Positions 5,451 to 6,778 of a DNA stretch of 6,778 nt are shown piece by piece. Source of the DNA: an uncultured Clostridia bacterium (lineage in GTDB: Bacteria > Bacillota > Clostridia > Oscillospirales > Acutalibacteraceae); the NCBI GenBank assembly GCA_937884625.1, contig CALGCE010000241.1:1-6778 (forward strand). Direction: 5' to 3'. The notes below the pieces were generated by a model, which saw nothing but the letters and a program-made list of their open reading frames with translations, did no database searches and had not been told where the DNA came from. Both the position numbers and the translations under genes were made by a program. The number at the start of each line of letters is the position of its first letter. Positions within the stretch are counted from its first letter, which is position 1.

Positions 5451-6778
5451 ATGAAATGTACGGTAGCAGATGTTGTAATAGACGGGGCTTCCGGCTCATT
5501 TGATAAGCGTTATTGTTATATTATCCCAAATGAGTTTTCGTCTGTTGCAAGGTCGGGTTGCAGGGTAACCGTACCCTTTGGAAGAGGAAACACCAATAAA
5601 CAGGGTATGATACTGTGTGTAAACGGTGATACCGAAGTCGATGAAAGTAAAACCAAAAGTATATCGGGTGTTACCGATAAAGAGCCTGTTTTGTCGGACG
5701 AAATGCTGAAACTCTGCGAATATATGCACACGCATATATTTTGTACCTATTTTGACGCAATAAATTGTATGTTGCCTGTCGGACTTAAATTTAAACTCGA
5801 AAATTATTACAGTGTAAATTATGAATTTATTTCAGAGTCACTTTTAGACGAAAGCGAAAAAGAGATTTTAAACTACATAAAAAATGCAGGCGAGGTACCG
5901 CAGGAAAAGATAAACAAGATATTCCCCGATATATGTGGTGCACTTATAAGCCTTGAAAAAAAACAGGCGGTTATTACTACCTGCGTTCCAAGTAGGCGAA
6001 TGAAAGACCTTACGAGAAAATGGGTACGAATAAAGGACGACATCATACCCGAAAATATAAAACTTACCGCAAGGCAGAAAGAGATTGCCGAGTTGGTTTT
6101 AAGCATGGGCAGTGTTAGCGTAAGGGAAATACAGTACTTTACGGGCGTTACGGTATCGGTTATTAACAGTTTAGAGCAAAAAGGGATACTTGTCAGTTTC
6201 GAAAAGGAAGAATTCAGAACCCCCTACCGACTAAAAAAGGTTGATAAGAGAGAACCGATAAACCTGACAGACGAACAACAAAATGCGTTTTGGGGGCTCA
6301 AAGAAAAACTAAACTCAAAAATTGGTGAAACGGCACTTCTATACGGTGTTACGGGAAGCGGTAAAACAAAGGTTTATCTAAAACTTGTTGACGAGGTTTG
6401 CGATAGCGGTCGTGGTGTTATAGTAATGGTTCCCGAAATAGCACTGACACCTCAAATGATAGAGATATTTACAACCCGATACGGCAATAAAATAGCGGTG
6501 TTTCACAGTGCTATGTCATTAGGTCAGAGAATGGACGAATACAAACGGATAAAGCAAGGTAAAGCAACCGTTGCGATAGGCCCAAGAAGTGCCGTATTTG
6601 CACCGTTTGACGATTTGGGACTTATAATAATCGACGAAGAGCAGGAACATACCTATAAATCAGAAAAGTCACCCAGATTTCACGCAAGGGATATAGCGTT
6701 GTTCCGTACGGCGTACCATAAAGGGCTTACCTGCCTTGCAAGTGCAACTCCTTCGGTTGAAACATATTCTTCTGCCCT
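5451..6778 (+). CDS. priA: Primosomal protein N' (PriA helicase), 3'-truncated by the window
   Basis: Open from ATG 5451 to the right edge: 442 codons of a protein usually about 730-820 residues. PriA is a 3'-to-5' DNA helicase that recognises stalled forks and reloads the replicative helicase. Residues 1-110 are the 3'-DNA-end-binding domain (VADVVIDGASGSFDKRYCYI, then RVTVPFGRG at 38-46). A winged-helix region follows (about 200-250, TARQKEIAELV onward). The helicase core shows LTDEQQNAF (272-280), Walker A GVTGSGKT (299-306), VPEIALTPQ (327-335), HS (352-353), GPRSAVFAPF (377-386), DEEQ (395-398) and SATPS (431-435). DEEQ replaces the usual DEEH box. The zinc-binding cysteines and helicase lobe 2 lie past the edge. 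The ribosome binding site is AAAGGGTGA (5437-5445), 5 nt before the ATG. Last visible gene of the yicC operon. Confidence 0.96.
   Translation, partial: MKCTVADVVIDGASGSFDKRYCYIIPNEFSSVARSGCRVTVPFGRGNTNKQGMILCVNGDTEVDESKTKSISGVTDKEPVLSDEMLKLCEYMHTHIFCTYFDAINCMLPVGLKFKLENYYSVNYEFISESLLDESEKEILNYIKNAGEVPQEKINKIFPDICGALISLEKKQAVITTCVPSRRMKDLTRKWVRIKDDIIPENIKLTARQKEIAELVLSMGSVSVREIQYFTGVTVSVINSLEQKGILVSFEKEEFRTPYRLKKVDKREPINLTDEQQNAFWGLKEKLNSKIGETALLYGVTGSGKTKVYLKLVDEVCDSGRGVIVMVPEIALTPQMIEIFTTRYGNKIAVFHSAMSLGQRMDEYKRIKQGKATVAIGPRSAVFAPFDDLGLIIIDEEQEHTYKSEKSPRFHARDIALFRTAYHKGLTCLASATPSVETYSSA

Overview
The window is a compact, AT-rich stretch of bacterial chromosome with every gene on the + strand. 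RemA, YicC, guanylate kinase, RNA polymerase omega and PriA in a row, strong purine-rich ribosome binding sites and abundant ATA and AGA codons point to the Firmicutes. A class-I-type RF3, which Bacillus subtilis lacks, and the PriA sequence variant favour Clostridia, perhaps a Ruminococcus or Oscillospira-like gut anaerobe. The phylum-level call is well supported; the finer placement is inference.

Region 1 (1-1699) opens with the C-terminal end of a YfbR-like HD-domain 5'-nucleotidase. A LemA protein follows 28 nt later, and a secreted or membrane-anchored TPM-domain protein overlaps it by one base (TAATG). LemA and TPM form a well-known but poorly understood envelope pair. The TPM protein ends in a membrane segment and a glycine/phenylalanine tail.

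Region 2 (1700-3362) holds prfC (peptide chain release factor 3), which starts at TTG. A good sigma-A promoter with an extended -10 sits in the 73-nt gap before it, so prfC is probably its own transcription unit.

Region 3 (3363-6778) starts with an exact-consensus sigma-A promoter (TTGACA, 17 nt, TATAAT) that drives yicC, remA, gmk, rpoZ and priA, the last cut by the window edge. These genes are 21 to 26 nt apart or overlap, and behave as one operon covering RNA turnover (YicC), matrix or osmotic-stress transcriptional control (RemA), GMP phosphorylation (Gmk), RNA polymerase assembly (omega) and replication restart (PriA). The order matches the B. subtilis yloC-remA-gmk-rpoZ-coaBC-priA cluster, except that coaBC is absent between rpoZ and priA.

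I see no tRNA, rRNA, riboswitch, CRISPR array, mobile element or convincing intrinsic terminator. No gene-free stretch exceeds 80 nt. This is a conserved housekeeping neighbourhood; I do not find a new system in it. The points most worth checking are the perfect promoter with a palindrome over its -10, the abutting yicC ribosome binding site, the DEEQ variant of the PriA DEEH box, and the LemA/TPM pair.
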